A stretch of 64,000 nt of DNA from Mycobacterium hubeiense (GTDB taxonomy: Bacteria; Actinomycetota; Actinomycetes; Mycobacteriales; Mycobacteriaceae): the NCBI RefSeq assembly GCF_002838065.1, contig NZ_PIZU01000006.1, positions 1 to 64,000 of the forward strand, in the 5' to 3' direction. Positions 25,638-33,652 of the stretch are shown here, piece by piece (within the stretch, counting starts at the first letter, position 1; every line of letters begins with the position of its first letter). The position numbers and the translations under genes are program-made. Below the pieces are notes generated by a model. The model did no database searches, was not told where the DNA came from, and saw only the letters and a list, made by a program, of their open reading frames with translations.

Positions 25638-26413
25638 CTATCGCACCTGACGTCAACACCCAGGACGCGTCGATCCCGCCCGTGCCCGAGGGCGCGGTGA
25701 TGGTGACGCTCAAGATCGCTCGCTTCAACCCGGAGGATCCGGACGCCGCCGGCTGGCAGAGCTTCCGGGTGCCGTGCCTGCCGTCGGACCGGCTGCTCAA
25801 CCTGCTGCACTACGTGAAGTGGTACCTGGACGGCACGCTGACGTTCCGGCGGTCCTGCGCGCATGGGGTGTGCGGGTCGGACGCGATGCGGATCAACGGG
25901 GTGAACAGGTTGGCGTGCAAGGTGCTGATGCGCGACATGCTTCCGAAGAAGCCGGGCAAGCAGCTCACCATCACCATCGAGCCGATCCGCGGTCTGCCCG
26001 TCGAGAAGGACCTCGTGGTGAACATGGAGCCGTTCTTCGATGCCTACCGCGCCATCAAGCCGTACCTGGTCACCAGCGGCAATCCCCCGACGCGGGAACG
26101 GATTCAGAGCCAGACCGACCGCGCCCGCTACGACGACACCACCAAGTGCATCCTGTGCGCGTGCTGCACCACGAGCTGCCCGGTGTACTGGACGGAGGGG
26201 TCGTACTTCGGGCCCGCCGCAATCGTCAACGCGCACCGGTTCATCTTCGACAGCCGCGACGAGGCCGCCGCCGAACGGTTGGACATCCTCAACGAGGTGG
26301 ACGGCGTGTGGCGCTGCCGCACGACGTTCAACTGCACGGAGTCCTGCCCGCGTGGCATCCAGGTCACACAGGCGATCCAAGAGGTCAAGCGCGCGCTGAT
26401 GTTCGCCCGCTAA
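25634..26413 (+). CDS. sdhB: succinate dehydrogenase iron-sulfur subunit (SdhB)
   Basis: 259 residues. Carries electrons from FAD to quinone. The N-terminal ferredoxin domain binds [2Fe-2S] through CAHGVCGSDAMRINGVNRLAC; the C-terminal domain holds CILCACCTTSCPVYW and later CRTTFNCTESCPRGIQVTQ for the [4Fe-4S] and [3Fe-4S] centres. It is the last gene of the operon; a long palindrome starts at the base after its stop codon. Confidence 0.96.
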   Translation: MTIAPDVNTQDASIPPVPEGAVMVTLKIARFNPEDPDAAGWQSFRVPCLPSDRLLNLLHYVKWYLDGTLTFRRSCAHGVCGSDAMRINGVNRLACKVLMRDMLPKKPGKQLTITIEPIRGLPVEKDLVVNMEPFFDAYRAIKPYLVTSGNPPTRERIQSQTDRARYDDTTKCILCACCTTSCPVYWTEGSYFGPAAIVNAHRFIFDSRDEAAAERLDILNEVDGVWRCRTTFNCTESCPRGIQVTQAIQEVKRALMFAR

Positions 26414-26470
26414 GTGCGATTTCGGCGCGCGCAGTCGCGGTGAGCGCGACCCAGCGCGCCCAAATCGCAC
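26414..26470. repeat. 57-nt long-arm palindrome / terminator after sdhB
   Basis: GTGCGATTTCGGCGCGC (26414-26430) pairs with GCGCGCCCAAATCGCAC (26454-26470), 16 of 17 positions, around a 23-base centre. The centre itself holds a perfect GTCGCG / CGCGAC hairpin (26434-26450). It should end sdh transcription and insulate the ECF41 promoter that begins seven bases later. Sequences like this arm are, from memory, found in many mycobacterial intergenic regions. Confidence 0.75.
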
Positions 26471-26476
26471 CGGGGC

Positions 26477-26503
26477 TGTCACACATCGACGGGCTGTCTC
26501 GTC
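26477..26503 (+). promoter_or_regulatory. ECF41 (SigJ-type) promoter
   Basis: TGTCACA (26477-26483), exactly 16 bases, CGTC (26500-26503): a full match to the published ECF41 consensus. Transcription would start at about 26511-26513, on the ATG at 26512, so the mRNA is leaderless. The ECF41 factor SigJ is encoded at 30574-31485. Confidence 0.8.
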
Positions 26504-26511
26504 TAATGGGT

Positions 26512-27102
26512 ATGACACAGAAAATCCGCATCGATCCCGTCACCCCCAAGCAGGCGCCGCTGTGGATCCGCGCCATGTACCGCTACGCCAAGCGGCGGTT
26601 CGGTGAGGTCCCGGAGCCCTTCACCGTCGCCGCACATCACCCGCGACTGCTTGTCGCCAACGGCGTGCACGAGCTGCTGCTCGAGCGCGGCTCCACCAAG
26701 CTGCCCAAGAGCGTTCGCGAGCTGGCGGTGTTTTGGACCGCCCGCACCGTCGGCTGCTCCTGGTGTGTGGACTTCGGCTCCATGCTGCAGCGCCTCGACG
26801 GCCTCGACGTCGAGCGCCTGAAAGACATCGACAATTACGCGACCTCACCGAAGTACTCCGACGACGAACGAGCCGCGATTGCCTACGCCGACGCCATGAC
26901 CACGGACCCCCACGCCATCACCGACGAGCAAGTGGCTGATCTGAGAAGCCGCTTCGGCGACGACGGCGTGATCGAGCTGACGTATCAGATCGGCGTCGAG
27001 AACATGCGCGCCCGCATGTACTCCGCGCTGGGCATCACCGAGCAGGGCTTCAGTTCAGGCGACGCCTGCCGGGTGCCCTGGGCTGACACCGCCAACCCGT
27101 GA
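26512..27102 (+). CDS. carboxymuconolactone decarboxylase / AhpD-like protein, ECF41 target
   Basis: 196 residues. All-helical CMD/AhpD fold with the redox pair Cys82-x-x-Cys85 (VGCSWCVDFG) and a downstream acidic helix (YSDDERAAIAYADAMT). ECF41 sigma factors are typically encoded beside such CMD, oxidoreductase or epimerase genes, and the exact ECF41 promoter here makes this the likely SigJ target. A role as a peroxidase or reductase partner in oxidative stress is inferred. ATG 26512 is chosen because it coincides with the expected transcription start; ATG 26506 would abut the -10. The 3' end overlaps mmpL by 48 bases. Confidence 0.85.
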   Translation: MTQKIRIDPVTPKQAPLWIRAMYRYAKRRFGEVPEPFTVAAHHPRLLVANGVHELLLERGSTKLPKSVRELAVFWTARTVGCSWCVDFGSMLQRLDGLDVERLKDIDNYATSPKYSDDERAAIAYADAMTTDPHAITDEQVADLRSRFGDDGVIELTYQIGVENMRARMYSALGITEQGFSSGDACRVPWADTANP

Positions 27103-29880
27103 CAGTCGGCGCGGCCACCAGAACCAGCGGCCCAGCAACGCCGCGATCGCGGGCACCACAAACGTGCGCACGATCAACGTGTCGATGGCCAGGCCGATGC
27201 CGATGGTCGCGCCCACCTGCGCGATGGTGAGCACGTCGCTGCTCACCATCGCAAACATGGTAAGCTCGAATACGATTCCGGCGGTGGTGACGACGCCTCC
27301 GGTGCCACCGAAGGCCCGAATCAACCCGGTTCGCATGCCCGCGGCCGCCTCTTCTTTCAGCCGCGCCGCCAGCAGCAGGTTGTAATCGGCGCCGACGGCA
27401 ACCAGCGCGATGAACGCCATTGCCGGTACCGCCCAATGCAATTCATGGCCGAGGACCTGCTGCCACACCAGGGTGCTCACGCCAAGCGCCGAGCCATAGG
27501 AGACGACGACGGTCGCCACCACCACCATGCCCGCGACCGGACTGCCCAGCATCACCGCCACGATCAGGAACACCAGCAGCAGCGTCACCACCGCGAGGAT
27601 CGTGAAGTCGTGCGCGACGAACCCCCGCAGGTCGTCGGTGGCCGACCCAACGCCGTTGACCAGCACGGTGACACCGGCCAACGTGCCCTCCTTGGTGGCA
27701 TCTCGCACGGCTTGTTCGATCGCGGCCGCCCGTTTCGCCCCATCGTCTCCCCACGCCTCGCCGGTGCCGTAGACGAGCAGCCGGGTGGCGTGGCCGTCGT
27801 CGGAGAACAGCAGCGGCAGGATCGTCTGGTAGCGCGGATCGTCCAGCGTGCGGCGCGGCAGATAGAACCCGCCCTCACCGCTGCCCGCGAAATCGGTGCG
27901 CAGCTCGGTCAAATAGTCGGTCAGCGACCGCATCTGAGGCACGAAGTCATCGACCGCCGCGGTCAACGTGTCCACCAGTTGCCGCAGCTCGGTCACCGTC
28001 GATCGCATCGTGGCCAGGGCGTCGGTAGCGTCGGCCAGCCCGGCGGATGCCTGCCCGGTTCCCTCGCCGAATTTCGCAGTGGCGTCGGCAGTCTGGTTGG
28101 CACCGCGCAGCATCTCGTCGACCGGCTTCACCACCCGTTGCACGGGACCGCAGATCGGATTCGCCGGGCAATCCGGTGTGCGTGCGACGAATTCGCGCAG
28201 CGGGTCCAGGTATCCGGCGACGGCGTTGGCGTTGTCCCGTAGCAGCTGCATGCTGCCATGCATGTCGGAGGCACCGGCGCCAACCTCGTTCAGCCCTGCC
28301 ACGCCCCCGGACAGCCCGTGCTGTAGCCGGTCGATCGCCGACGTCAGCCGCGACAACGTCTGCTGGCCGGCATCCACCGAATCGAGCTGCGGGGACAGGG
28401 AATCCGCGGTCTGGTCGAGCTGCTCGCCGATCAGCCCGGCCTGATAGGTCATGCTGGCTTCCTCGGGCGGCGCACCGGCTGGGCGGCTGGCCGACTGCAC
28501 CGAGCGCACCCCGCGGATCGCCATGATCTGTCGCGACGCCTTCTCGATCGCGATCAGCCCCGCCGGGTTTCGCAGATCGTGGTCTGCTTCGACGACTACG
28601 ATTTCGGGCAGCAGCGCGTTGGGCGGGAAGTGGCGATCCATCGCCTGGTAGCCGAGGTTGGATTCGGTGTTGGCCGGTTGCGCTGCGATTTCGCTGAATC
28701 CCAGGCGCATTCCGAGCAGGGGCAGCAGGCACACCAGCAGCACCGCTGCGGCGGCCGCCAGTACCGGGCCGGGCCACCGCGCGACGACCGTCCCGACGCG
28801 CCGCCACCGCCGCCGTGTCGTCGATCGCCGGGGCTCGATCAGCCCGCGCCGTCCGGCCAGCGCGACGAGGGCCGGCATCAACGTCAGCGACGCCGCCATC
28901 GTCGTCAAAATACCGATCGCACAGGGAATCCCCGCGCTACGCAGCATGCCGACGTCGGTGAACACCAGACACGCCAACGCAGCGGCGATGGTCAGCGCCG
29001 ACGCCACGATCACCGGCGCCACCCCGCGGTACGCGGCAACCAACGCATCCGCGGAATCGACACCGGCCCGCCGGTTCTCGTGGTAGCGCGCCAACAGGAA
29101 GATGCCGTAATCCGTACCGGCGCCCAGCACCATCGCCGCCATCAGCGCGACGGAGAACAACGACACTTCGACGAGCCCCGACTCGCCCAGCGCCGCGACC
29201 ACCGGCCGGGCGACGGCAAGCGACAAGCCCACCGCCGCAAGCGGTATCGCCGCGGCCAGCACGGACCGGTAAACCAGCAACAGCAGCACCGCGATCATCG
29301 CGACGGTGACGCCGGTGATCAGCGCCATCTGCCGGTCGATCGACCGGAACTCGTCGACCAGTGTGGCGCCGGGCCCCGTGACATAGGTGCGCAGACCCGG
29401 CGGCGCCGCCAGCTCCGACACCGCCGAACGCACAGCGGCGACGGACTCCGTCGCCTCGGCACTGCCGAGCTCACCGCTCAGCCGCAGCATCACCGAGACC
29501 GCCCGCTGGTCCTCGCTTTCCACCACCGGTGCGGCCAACGGCTGCGACCACAGATCCAACACCGAACGGACGTGGGCGGTGTCGGCGCGCAACGCGTCAA
29601 GCAACGCGCGGTAGTACTGCGACTCCGCGGGCCCTAACCCGTGGCTGCTTTCCAACACCACATAGCTGACGTTGTTGGTGTCGGAGTCGCCGAAGATCTC
29701 GCCCATCCGCTCAGCGGCCACACTGGCCGAAGCATCCGCCGGAAAAAAGCTGCGAGAGTGCTCGTGCACGACGCCCTCGAGCTGCGGGACGGCGAGGGTG
29801 CCGACGGCCGCGCCCGCGAGCCACAGCACCACCACAGCTAGGGGGAACCGAGCGATCAGGCGGCCAATACCTGCGGACAC
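27055..29880 (-). CDS. MmpL/RND-family membrane transporter
   Basis: 941 residues from GTG 29880 (AGGGGGA ribosome-binding site 8 bases upstream). Two copies of the RND half: an N-terminal helix, a large extracytoplasmic domain, then a helix bundle (MALITGVTVAMIAVLLLLVYRSVLAAAIPLAAVGL, GTDYGIFLLARYHENR); the second half repeats this (FTILAVVTLLLVFLIVAVML, VGADYNLLLAARLKEE). GTDYG and GADYN are the proton-relay motifs of MmpL proteins. The second loop contains a long helical segment (about 500-680) with CPANPICG. Cargo unknown, probably a lipid or amphiphile. Divergent from tetR, which should control it. Confidence 0.88.
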   Translation of the reverse strand: MSAGIGRLIARFPLAVVVLWLAGAAVGTLAVPQLEGVVHEHSRSFFPADASASVAAERMGEIFGDSDTNNVSYVVLESSHGLGPAESQYYRALLDALRADTAHVRSVLDLWSQPLAAPVVESEDQRAVSVMLRLSGELGSAEATESVAAVRSAVSELAAPPGLRTYVTGPGATLVDEFRSIDRQMALITGVTVAMIAVLLLLVYRSVLAAAIPLAAVGLSLAVARPVVAALGESGLVEVSLFSVALMAAMVLGAGTDYGIFLLARYHENRRAGVDSADALVAAYRGVAPVIVASALTIAAALACLVFTDVGMLRSAGIPCAIGILTTMAASLTLMPALVALAGRRGLIEPRRSTTRRRWRRVGTVVARWPGPVLAAAAAVLLVCLLPLLGMRLGFSEIAAQPANTESNLGYQAMDRHFPPNALLPEIVVVEADHDLRNPAGLIAIEKASRQIMAIRGVRSVQSASRPAGAPPEEASMTYQAGLIGEQLDQTADSLSPQLDSVDAGQQTLSRLTSAIDRLQHGLSGGVAGLNEVGAGASDMHGSMQLLRDNANAVAGYLDPLREFVARTPDCPANPICGPVQRVVKPVDEMLRGANQTADATAKFGEGTGQASAGLADATDALATMRSTVTELRQLVDTLTAAVDDFVPQMRSLTDYLTELRTDFAGSGEGGFYLPRRTLDDPRYQTILPLLFSDDGHATRLLVYGTGEAWGDDGAKRAAAIEQAVRDATKEGTLAGVTVLVNGVGSATDDLRGFVAHDFTILAVVTLLLVFLIVAVMLGSPVAGMVVVATVVVSYGSALGVSTLVWQQVLGHELHWAVPAMAFIALVAVGADYNLLLAARLKEEAAAGMRTGLIRAFGGTGGVVTTAGIVFELTMFAMVSSDVLTIAQVGATIGIGLAIDTLIVRTFVVPAIAALLGRWFWWPRRLSRVGGVSPGHPAGVA

Positions 29881-29897
29881 TGTGTCATCCCCCTAGT

Positions 29898-29919
29898 TGA
29901 CATATAGTCTAAGATGACA
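29898..29919. promoter_or_regulatory. TetR operator candidate between mmpL and tetR
   Basis: TGACAT (29898-29903), 10 bases, ATGACA (29914-29919): an imperfect inverted repeat (5 of 6) in the 74-base AT-rich gap between the divergent genes, where both promoters must lie. Confidence 0.35.
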
Positions 29920-29954
29920 GTTTGTATCACAACCCAGACGAGCTGTGAAGGGCC

Positions 29955-30584
29955 ATGACACAAGTCCGGATTACGGTGAACGACGTGAGTCAAGCTGCCC
30001 GGCCCAAAAGACGCCTGCGCCCGGAGGAACGCCGCCAGCAGCTCATCGACGCCGCCATCGAGCTGTACAGCACGCGGCCGTACGAACGGGTTTCGGTGGA
30101 CGACATCACCGAGGCCGCCGATGTTTCGCGCGCGCTGTTCTACCGGTACTTCGAGAATCCGGCGCAGTTGTTCGCTGCCGCGTCGCGGGTGGCCATCGAC
30201 GGACTGATTGCCCGCCTGACTGCGGTGCCCGACGGAACGCCGCACGAGCAGGCGCGCCAAAATGTCTTGGAATTCATCACATTCGCCGAACAACACCGCA
30301 ACGCGATCATCGCCCTGTTCCGCAACGGCTCAGCGATCTCACCGGAATCCGGCAACGTCATCGACGAAGTTCGCACCGCCGTCGTCAATCACATCAAACA
30401 GCTCGCCGGACTGACCGACACCGACGCGCTTACCGACCTCACCCTGTGGTGCTGGATGCCGGTGGTCGAGGAAGCGACACTGCGCTGGCTGCACGAGCCG
30501 ACGGTGAGCCGCGACACCCTGGCCGACTGGCTGACCGCCCAGTTCTTCGGAATGCTCGGCGCCACAGAGCAATTCAAGGCGTGA
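29955..30584 (+). CDS. TetR-family transcriptional regulator
   Basis: 209 residues. The N-terminal helix-turn-helix (RRQQLIDAAIELYSTRPYERVSVDDITEAADVSRALFYRYFENPAQLFAAA) is typical; the C-terminal helical domain (about 80-205) binds an unknown ligand. Orientation and the shared 74-base promoter point to self-regulation and control of the MmpL exporter. The 3' end overlaps sigJ by 11 bases on the opposite strand. Confidence 0.88.
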   Translation: MTQVRITVNDVSQAARPKRRLRPEERRQQLIDAAIELYSTRPYERVSVDDITEAADVSRALFYRYFENPAQLFAAASRVAIDGLIARLTAVPDGTPHEQARQNVLEFITFAEQHRNAIIALFRNGSAISPESGNVIDEVRTAVVNHIKQLAGLTDTDALTDLTLWCWMPVVEEATLRWLHEPTVSRDTLADWLTAQFFGMLGATEQFKA

Positions 30585-31485
30585 TGTTCGCCCTCAGTGG
30601 TGTTCCGGTGAACTTGTCCGGATTTGCGATATCCCATAGCGCGCAGATCTTTCCGTCGCGCACCGCCATCGCGGTGATGCGCGGCATGAGTTCCGGATAG
30701 CCATCGCGTGCGGGCCGCCCCGGCTGATACGACCCCAGCTCGCCGTTGACCAGCGCGAGCTGACTCGACTCCAGCCACCCCGGCCCGTAGCGGCGGGCCA
30801 ACCCGAACAAGAAGCGCGCCACCTTCTCCGGTCCGTGGATGACACGCGGCGCCGTCGGCGCCTTGCGGTTGGAGTCGCCGGTGAACGTAACGTCCGGATG
30901 CAGAAGGCGCACAACGGCATCCATATCGCCCGCAGCCAATGCGGCCATCAATTTCCCGGCAACTTCGTTGTGCGTGCTGTCGTCCACCGGCGGCGGCGCA
31001 GCGGCGACCGTGCGGCGGGCGCGCGACGCCAATTGGCGCGCCGACGCCGCGCTGACGCCCAGCACATCGGCAATCTCCGCGAACGGCACCGCGAAGCCGT
31101 CGTGCAGCACGAACGCCACGCGCTGGTCGGGCGTCAGCTGCTCGAGGACCACCATGGCCGCGAACCGGGCATCTTCACCGGCCACCACCGCCGACAGCGG
31201 ATCGTTGCCGTCGAACCCGGTCACCACCGGCTCGGGCAGCCACTCGCCGTAATACGTCTCCCGCCGATGCGCCGCCGAGCGCAGCCGGTCCAGACCCAGC
31301 CGGCTGACCACCGTCGTCAACCACGCGCGCAGATCAAGGATGTCATCGCGGTTGGACTCCCATCGCAGCCACGCATCCTGGACGATGTCCTCGGCGTCGG
31401 CAACGGTGCCGGTGAGCCGGTACGCCACCGCCAGCAGATGTGGCCGCAGCGCCTCGAACTCGTCGACGCCCGTACTTGCCGTCAT
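30574..31485 (-). CDS. sigJ: ECF41-type sigma factor with SnoaL-like C-terminal domain (SigJ)
   Basis: 303 residues. Sigma region 2 at about 10-80 (LTGTVADAEDIVQDAWLRW, LRAWLTTVVSRLGLDRLRSAAHRR), region 4 at about 110-165 (LTPDQRVAFVLHDGFAVPFAEIADVLGVSAASARQLASRARR), then a SnoaL-like domain (170-303). ECF41 hallmarks are present: WLPEP in the linker and NPDKF near the C-terminus; the usual DGGGR motif is changed to DSNRK. In ECF41 the extension acts as a built-in regulator, so no anti-sigma is needed. It lies 9 bases after the aldehyde dehydrogenase on the same strand. A consensus target promoter lies at 26477. Confidence 0.9.
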   Translation of the reverse strand: MTASTGVDEFEALRPHLLAVAYRLTGTVADAEDIVQDAWLRWESNRDDILDLRAWLTTVVSRLGLDRLRSAAHRRETYYGEWLPEPVVTGFDGNDPLSAVVAGEDARFAAMVVLEQLTPDQRVAFVLHDGFAVPFAEIADVLGVSAASARQLASRARRTVAAAPPPVDDSTHNEVAGKLMAALAAGDMDAVVRLLHPDVTFTGDSNRKAPTAPRVIHGPEKVARFLFGLARRYGPGWLESSQLALVNGELGSYQPGRPARDGYPELMPRITAMAVRDGKICALWDIANPDKFTGTPLRANITP

Positions 31486-31494
31486 TGGGCCAGT

Positions 31495-33027
31495 CTAGCG
31501 CTTGGCGAAAACCGTCCTATGCCAGTCCTTTTCGGCCACGCCAGTGATATCGCTCATCACATGCTTGATGGTGAGGTACTCCTCGAGCGAGTAGTCGCTC
31601 ATGTCCTTACCGAAGCCCGACGCGCCCATCCCCCCGTGTGGCATCTCGCTGATGATCGGGATGTGGTCGTTGATCCACACACAGCCGGCCTTGATCTCGC
31701 GCGACGCCCGCTGCGCGCGGTAGACGTCGCGGGTCCACGCCGACGCCGCCAATCCATACTCGGTGTCGTTGGCCTGCCGCAGCGCGTCGTCGTCATCGGT
31801 GAACGACCGCACCGTCAGCACCGGGCCGAAGATCTCGTCGCGGTAGACCTCCGAGGATTCAGAGACGTCGGCGATCAGCGTCGGCCGGTAGAACGATCCC
31901 GGCAGATCCGGCGCGCTCCCGCCACACACGATGCGCCCGCCCTCCCCCGGTGCGCGCGCCACCATGGCTGCCACTTTGTCGCGGTGCGCTGCCGAGATGA
32001 GCGGGCCCAGGTCGGTGTCGGGGTCCTGGGGGTCGCCGACGACGACCTTGCCCATCACTTCGCCGACGCCTACGACGAAGTCGTCGTACAGATCGCGCGC
32101 GACGATGGCCCGCGTCGCCGCCGTGCAGTCCTGCCCGGTGTTGATCAGCGCGCCGGCCACCGCACCCTGGATCGCGGCGTCGAGGTCGGCGTCGTCGAAC
32201 ACCACGAACGGCGCCTTGCCACCGAGTTCGAGCTGCACCCGGTGCCCGTGCACCGCCGCGGCGGCCATCACCTTGCGGCCCACGGCCGTCGACCCGGTGA
32301 ACGTCACCATGTCGACGTCACGGTGCCCGGCCAGCGCGGTGCCGACGTCGGCGCCCAGCCCGGTCACCACGTTGAACACCCCGTCGGGTAGCCCCGCCTC
32401 GCCGGCCAACCGGGCCAGCGTCAGCGTCGTCAACGGTGTCAGCTCACACGGCTTGATCACGACGGTGCAGCCGGCGGCCAAGGCGGGCAACACTTTCCAC
32501 ACCGCCATCTGCAGCGGGTAATTCCACGGCGTGATGGTGGCGACGACGCCGACGGCCTCGCGCCGGATGCTCGACGTGTGATCACCCGAGTACTCCGCGG
32601 TCGCCTTGCCCTCCAGATGCCGGGCCGCGCCCGCGAAGAAGTCGATGTTGTCGACGCTGCCCGGCACGTCGAACTCCGACGCCAGCCGCACCGGCTTGCC
32701 CGTCTGGCTGACCTCCTCGGCCACCAGCAGATCGGCATGTTCATCGGCCAACCGCGCCAGTTTGGCCAGCACCGCCGACCGCTCGGCGGGGGTCGCGGTC
32801 GCCCAGCCGGGCAGCGCTGTGCGGGCCGCCGTCACCGCTGCGTCGATGTCGGCAGGCGTTGCCAACGCGTATTCGGCGACCACGGAGTCGGTCGCGGGAT
32901 TGATGACGCGGTGGGCGTCGCCCCTGGTGGCCACCGCAGCACCATTGATCCAGGAGCCGGCCACACTGGTGGAAACAGTCGCCCGGCGGGCAGGAGCGAA
33001 GCGATCCGGGGATTCAGCAACAGTCAT
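31495..33027 (-). CDS. aldehyde dehydrogenase, probable gamma-aminobutyraldehyde dehydrogenase
   Basis: 510 residues. NAD-dependent [43 protein letters not shown], general base Glu in [12 protein letters not shown], nucleophile Cys in [11 protein letters not shown], and the C-terminal [16 protein letters not shown]. The GQDC and [19 protein letters not shown] segments resemble PatD-type aminobutyraldehyde dehydrogenases. It is divergent from the Lrp-aminotransferase pair, which could make its aldehyde from putrescine or a similar diamine. Likely role: conversion of 4-aminobutanal to GABA. Confidence 0.88.
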   Translation of the reverse strand: MTVAESPDRFAPARRATVSTSVAGSWINGAAVATRGDAHRVINPATDSVVAEYALATPADIDAAVTAARTALPGWATATPAERSAVLAKLARLADEHADLLVAEEVSQTGKPVRLASEFDVPGSVDNIDFFAGAARHLEGKATAEYSGDHTSSIRREAVGVVATITPWNYPLQMAVWKVLPALAAGCTVVIKPCELTPLTTLTLARLAGEAGLPDGVFNVVTGLGADVGTALAGHRDVDMVTFTGSTAVGRKVMAAAAVHGHRVQLELGGKAPFVVFDDADLDAAIQGAVAGALINTGQDCTAATRAIVARDLYDDFVVGVGEVMGKVVVGDPQDPDTDLGPLISAAHRDKVAAMVARAPGEGGRIVCGGSAPDLPGSFYRPTLIADVSESSEVYRDEIFGPVLTVRSFTDDDDALRQANDTEYGLAASAWTRDVYRAQRASREIKAGCVWINDHIPIISEMPHGGMGASGFGKDMSDYSLEEYLTIKHVMSDITGVAEKDWHRTVFAKR

Positions 33028-33130
33028 GGCTCAACGCTAGCTACGCATTCCCGCAGCGACAACACCTCCAAACGCGTGATTTCATGGCCTTGGTTGCCGC
33101 TGACGACGGATTCCGTGCACAATCACAGGC

Positions 33131-33652
33131 ATGACCAACCCCGACGCCCAGGCTGGCCTGACGCCCGTCTCGTTCCGCGTCAACTCGTCGCGGCCGGGCG
33201 CGGCCTTCCAGCTCGACGACCTGTCGAAGGCGATCATCGAGAAGCTGCAGCAGGACGGCCGCCGCTCCTACGCCGGCATCGGCAAGGCGGTGGGTCTGTC
33301 CGAGGCCGCGGTGCGCCAGCGGGTGCAGCGGATGGTGGACGCCGGGGTCATGCAGATCGTCGCGGTCACCGATCCGATGCAGCTGGGCTTCGCCCGCCAG
33401 GCCATGATCGGCATCCGCTGCACCGGCGACACCATGCGGGTGGCCGAGAAATTGGCCGCCATCGACGCCGTCGATTATGTGGTGCTGACCGCCGGTTCGT
33501 TCGACGCGATCGTCGAGGTGGTCTGCGAGGACGACGACAGCCTGCTCGAACTACTCAACACCCAAATCCGTGCATTACCGGGAGTGATATCCACCGAAAC
33601 CTTGGTTTACCTGAAACTCGTTAAACAGCAATATAATTGGGGTACTAGATGA
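33131..33652 (+). CDS. Lrp/AsnC-family transcriptional regulator
   Basis: 173 residues. The helix-turn-helix is FQLDDLSKAIIEKLQQDGRRSYAGIGKAVGLSEAAVRQRVQRMVDAGVMQIVAV; the RAM ligand domain follows (RQAMIGIRCTGDTMRVAEKLAAIDAVDYVVLTAGSFDAIVEVVCEDDDSLLELLNTQIRALPGV). An N-terminal tail of about 28 residues is extra. It overlaps the aminotransferase as ATGA and is divergent from the aldehyde dehydrogenase, so it probably senses an amine or amino acid and controls both sides. Confidence 0.9.
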   Translation: MTNPDAQAGLTPVSFRVNSSRPGAAFQLDDLSKAIIEKLQQDGRRSYAGIGKAVGLSEAAVRQRVQRMVDAGVMQIVAVTDPMQLGFARQAMIGIRCTGDTMRVAEKLAAIDAVDYVVLTAGSFDAIVEVVCEDDDSLLELLNTQIRALPGVISTETLVYLKLVKQQYNWGTR

